Assembly (NCBI RefSeq): GCF_019097595.1
Contig: NC_080718.1
Span: 13,558,157-13,622,156 of the forward strand
Source: Hemibagrus wyckioides
Taxonomy: Eukaryota > Chordata > Actinopteri > Siluriformes > Bagridae
Direction of reading: 5' to 3'
Length of the DNA stretch: 64,000 bases
Below are positions 60,164 through 64,000 of this stretch, in pieces (the stretch's first letter is position 1; every line of letters starts with the position of its first letter). Under the pieces are notes generated by a model. The model was not told the origin of the DNA. It made no database searches and saw only the letters and a list, made by a program, of their open reading frames with translations. The position numbers and the translations under genes are program-made.

Positions 60164-60420
60164 CAGCAGGAAATCACGCAGGTTGCGCTACCATCATCAG
60201 CATCTGAGCAGAGGGATAAACGCTCTCGGCTTGGGGAGATGAAAATGCGCTCTTGACATGTCACAGGATCGGCTCCGCTTATTTAACACCGCTTCATCAT
60301 ACTCCAGCGTTGGGTCGGCATTTCGCTGCCGTGCTGCTCTCCGTCATGATGCGTGTGTCGTGGTTAGCGCTCCGTTTGATTCAGTGTGTTAACGAACTGC
60401 AGTAGTGAGAAGTCGCCCAC
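60164..60420 (-). other. dtnb: Probable dtnb non-coding first exon
   Basis: A strong donor (CTG|GTAAGA) at 60163-60158 ends a moderately GC-rich, CpG-containing stretch. The upstream limit is a guess, since no TATA box or cap site decides it. Confidence 0.5.
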
Positions 60421-60462
60421 TGAGTGAGAGCAGCTCGGCGCTTACAGCAGTACCTCTAAGGA

Positions 60463-60478
60463 CCAGCAGAGGGCAGCA
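60463..60478 (+). promoter_or_regulatory. CTCF-consensus site upstream of dtnb
   Basis: CCAGCAGAGGGCAGCA fits all 16 positions of the vertebrate CTCF core consensus CCASYAGRKGGCRSYV. It lies just upstream of the CpG-rich dtnb 5' end and six bases before a (CA)n tract. Confidence 0.5.
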
Positions 60479-60482
60479 GAGC

Positions 60483-60483
<1 letters not shown>

Positions 60484-60526
<43 letters not shown>
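60484..60526. repeat. (CA)n microsatellite
   Basis: About 42 bases of CA next to the CTCF-consensus site. Confidence 0.95.
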
Positions 60527-60527
<1 letters not shown>

Positions 60528-61501
60528 CCACTGCCAACCTGAGCAAGATTCACACTTTTATTCCTTCAAAACCTTACTATGGTTTTTCTACAGGTATTAT
60601 ATATGTTATGTATCTGAATAAAGATTATTTGTATTTCTACCACAGCGCTGCTGAAGTTAACAGTGCTGATTAACAGCTATGACAGCAGTTCCGGCTTCAA
60701 GGCCAAGCACTGGTTTATATTGATGTATTACACCACAGCGCGGTTCGTATGCTCGAATCTGATTGGTCAGGAGGTGTGTATTATATTCGTATAACAGCAA
60801 AAGTAGTCCCGGCTGTAAAATGAACGTTAATATTAATGCGCTTGTTTTAATATATGTTTTTTTTTTTTTAAATAACAACTCTTACCTGGGACTTGGACAG
60901 TGGACTCTAAATAAACAAAGATAAACTAAGACTAATAATAAACAGATTTAAAAGTGTGATGTTTAACAAAGCAATTCTTATAATAGCTGATGTGGTGACA
61001 TTTTGTAAGGAGACCTTTATTTAACATGTATGGTGTGTGTGTGTTAGAGAGGGGGGGGGGAAGGGGAGAAAGGAACTAACTTGTCTCTCAGACAATCCAA
61101 AACATTAAATCTAACTATAAACGATTAAAATGTGCAATGTGTCACTCATTAATAAACTAAACATTGCAGTTGTTGGCTAATTGCTGTGGTATGTGCAGAA
61201 TATCATGTTCCAGACTGCTGTTTTACAAAAATTATATACTGAGAGGAGGAGTAGCAGCACTGCGCTGAGTTATTTGTGTATATCAGACCGATCTGTCATA
61301 TATTACTTAGTTCCAAATACATTATCATTTCTACCGTAACAACTCATTGACAGGGATTTGTAATGGTGCATGATCTGCATAACCTCAGTCTAATAATAAA
61401 TAGATTAAAGGAAGTGCTTGCATATAATTGCTGATACAGCCAAACTTTCTGTAAGAAGACTTTTGTTTAACATTTAAGAAAGGTGTCAGCTGTTTGGAAA
61501 G

Positions 61502-61801
61502 TGTATGGTTTAGAGAGAGTGTCACTGAGGAAGAGACAGGAGTCAGAGCTGGAAGATGGTTTGGAAAAGTTCAGAGGACAGAGAGTGAGTATATCGGTAG
61601 GAGAATGTTGGACATGGAGCTGACAGGCAGGAGGAAAAGAGGAAGGCCAAAGAGGAGGTATATGGATGTAAAAAATGAGGATATGAAGCTTGTGGGTGCA
61701 ATGTTGAAGATGCAGAAGATAGGGATAGGTGGAGAGAGATGATTCACTGTGGCCACCCCTGAAGGGGAAAGCCGAACGAAGAAGAAGAAGAAGAAAAAGT
61801 C
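61502..61801 (+). mobile_element. 5'-truncated non-LTR retrotransposon
   Basis: The C-terminal end of an ORF2 protein is readable: RWFGKVQRTESEYIGRRMLD, MELTGRRKRGRPKRRYMDV. It is followed by GGCCACCCCTGAAGGGGAAA and a (GAA)n tail. A 17-base near-perfect direct repeat GTCAGCTGTTTGGAAAG flanks it at 61485-61501 and 61802-61818 (16 of 17), marking the target duplication. It is related to the reverse copy at 55478-55835. Confidence 0.85.
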
Positions 61802-62299
61802 GTCAGCAGTTTGGAAAGGTTAATACGTTTCCCATCACGTGAGAGCCTTTAAGACAGAGGACATTACATCTTTTGATATTTTTCTTCTGCTTTTTTTTTG
61901 TCTTTTCAACCTCAAGTGTGAGGCTAGTGAGATAACGACTGGTTTATAACTGGGATAATATACACAGTATAATATAAACACAGGAATGTGCTTCCAAAGC
62001 ATGAGGTGTTGTTTAGTAATATCATTAAATTCACAAAATAACAGGAAAAAAACACTTCGGAACATGGTGTTATAGGAAAATAATCCAGTTTGAGGTGTAG
62101 CGGCTCCCTAATTTCACATTAGGTTGCATCACACCACTGCATCATAAATGATTCTCCTATAACAGCATGCCTTCTTGTGTTTTATTTCATTCAAACTATA
62201 CTATCTGTGCCAGTCTTGTGACGGCATCATAATTCTAAACAGCTGCAAAAAAAAGTGAAAATGGAAAAAAAAAAAACAGACAAAAACACTGTTCACTTC

Positions 62300-62914
62300 A
62301 TGTATTTTATTCTTATTATTCATAGATAAAACACACTTTTACTTACAAGTGATTATTACAGTTATGTATATTACATTCACTTTTTATTTTACATAGCACT
62401 GTAGAATATTAAAACAAACAAACAAAAAAACCAACACGTTAAAACGAGGCACAATCCACTGGGTTTTATGATTGCCACAATTATGATAAAAGATTGCATT
62501 TGATGTCACAGATTGCATGAAGAATAAAATCCCTAAGAAGAAGGTGCCATTGTTTTTTTACTTATTTTTTTTAAATACGTCATTTTATGACCCTTATTGA
62601 CATTATTTAAGTTCAGCTGTACGGATGTACAGATGAAGAGGTGTGTCTGAAAAAATACAGATACAGAGAGATGTTTTATTTTGGCTAAAGAAAAATACAA
62701 TAATTTTTATTAGTACTGATAAAGAAAAAAAAGAAAAAGAAATCCATATTGCTCATTTAATGTATACCAAAGTATCACAATCATATACCGATATCAGCAT
62801 CTACAATTTACCTTAGATAAAATGTGTTCATTTAAAATTCCCAACACCAAAAATAGATATATCAGAGGAACAGAAAAGAATTAGCACAGTTACTTTATGT
62901 CTCTGTTTTGTGTG

Positions 62915-62991
<77 letters not shown>

Positions 62992-64000
62992 AAATCCACA
63001 CATTGTATACTATACTGCATATATCAGTACAACCAGATCAGGTACAATTACCGACTTGCACAACAACCATCAAAATCACCTGAAAAAGACATTCACACTC
63101 AAAAGACACTCCATACAGCTAGTTCTACGCATACACCACAAGCACACATGACACCGTGCAGCTCACACGTACATATAAATACAGGAAGAATAAGAGAGGG
63201 AAACATCCTCAGTTAGGATTGTGTGATTGTGATTTCTAAGGAAAACTGTAATGATGCCAGCTAATGCCACACAAAGTTATTTTCATTTCAGAAGAATCTG
63301 CTTGAGTAGTACATAAACGTATTCCAGGTAAGACTAAATCACATAAAATAGATTCATGGGAATTCTGGTACAAACAAAAATGGGTATAAAGTGTTTATGT
63401 ACACCCTGGAAGGAGGCGTTACAAAACGGGACAGCAAATATAAAGAAGACATAGTAAATACCCTGTTTCTTTAAATGTTATCTAAAATTGATTGTAAATA
63501 TTCTTTCTTTTTTATATTAAAATATATTAATTAAAATATATTACTTTTCAAAGCTACACAGACATTACAAACAAAATTTGCTTATTATCTGATTATCTCA
63601 TTTCCACAAATTGACTTTGGTATATTACCAACAACAAAAAAAAAAAATCTTTTCAAAATGTCAGGCAGAAATTTCACAAACATGACTGATAATAACAGGT
63701 GGATAACATGCACAATTTCCTGTACATGTTATGCATATTCATTTACTACAAACATATCAGAAGGTACCTGTTTATCTGAATAGGGAGCATCCAGTATTAT
63801 ACACTGCAATAAAATGAGATTTGCAAGTGAAAATATTCTGATTATACACAAATGCATCTAGTATTTTTGATCAAGTAGTCCTGTTCTCTCGGGTAATTCC
63901 GCTCAGTCTATTTAGAAAGAAGCAAAAGTATCTACTAATAGAATAAAAAGAAAAGGACGCTTGAAATGAAAATAGGCTTAAAATGTGGTTAATATTTGTA
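62300..64000 (-). other. Possible 3' UTR of the next minus-strand gene
   Basis: On the minus strand an AATAAA (62311-62306) is followed downstream by GTTTTTGT and a run of T, the usual layout of a cleavage/polyadenylation site. Upstream of it is AU-rich, largely repeat-poor sequence apart from the (TA)n tract. In human the gene next to DTNB on this side is ASXL2 on the same strand; identity is not shown here. Confidence 0.25.
62910..62991. repeat. (TG)n(TA)n(TG)n microsatellite
   Basis: About 60 bases of TA flanked by short TG tracts. Confidence 0.95.

Larger units (their letters stand above)
59780..60480 (-). promoter_or_regulatory. CpG-rich dtnb promoter region
   Basis: CpG density rises sharply here against an AT-rich background (for example GAGCGCGCGGCCG near 59850 and GCGGGCGCGAGCGC near 60020). 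It surrounds the probable non-coding first exon and ends with a CTCF consensus at 60463. Short open frames here are not believed. Confidence 0.55.
60527..64000. other. Region upstream of dtnb
   Basis: Holds a 5'-truncated retrotransposon (61502-61801), a (TA)n(TG)n tract (62910-62991) and AU-rich sequence beyond 62300 that may be the 3' UTR of a further minus-strand gene. No coding exon is supported. Confidence 0.5.

Overview
This is a vertebrate nuclear genome window, almost certainly a teleost fish. The evidence is AT-rich sequence with very many (CA)n, (GA)n, (TA)n and GATA microsatellites, Tc1-like transposons, tRNA-derived SINEs, non-LTR retrotransposon tails of a type common in fish, and short conserved exons embedded in long introns. 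The species cannot be read from the sequence. I see no prokaryotic, phage, CRISPR or plasmid content.

Two genes are certain, and both read on the minus strand. (1) dnmt3a (de novo DNA methyltransferase 3A): its 5' part occupies about 6.4-27 kb. Five consecutive coding exons join in phase and give the first 236 residues of the long DNMT3A1-type N-terminus. These are start exon 25607-25678, then 23052-23159, 14481-14814, 7117-7163 and 6394-6540. The PWWP, ADD and methyltransferase exons must lie to the left of the window. (2) dtnb (beta-dystrobrevin): seventeen coding exons between 57584 and 36499 join in phase and encode about 596 residues covering the EF-hand-like region, ZZ zinc finger, syntrophin-binding region, paired coiled coils and most of the C-terminal tail. 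The start exon and two probable 5' UTR exons are seen; the last few codons and the 3' UTR are not resolved. The two genes lie head to tail, as DTNB and DNMT3A do in human.

Layout: 1-6.4 kb, dnmt3a intron with regulatory-looking motifs (G-quadruplex, RFX X-box, CRE); 6.4-25.7 kb, dnmt3a exons and introns with a hAT-like element, SINEs and Tc1-like fragments; about 26.75-27.33 kb, CpG-rich block that fits the dnmt3a promoter; 27.3-36.5 kb, intergenic or dtnb 3' UTR, including a decayed DIRS-type tyrosine-recombinase retrotransposon; 36.5-57.6 kb, dtnb coding exons; 57.9-60.4 kb, dtnb 5' UTR exons and CpG-rich promoter with a full CTCF consensus match; 60.5-64 kb, repeats and AU-rich sequence that may be the 3' UTR of the next minus-strand gene.

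The two genes do not act in one pathway. Dnmt3a establishes CpG methylation in the nucleus, and beta-dystrobrevin is a cytoplasmic scaffold of dystrophin-associated complexes. I found no convincing new gene system. The best leads are in gene regulation: microsatellites lying on dtnb splice sites, a possible internal dtnb first exon, and candidate insulator and promoter motifs.
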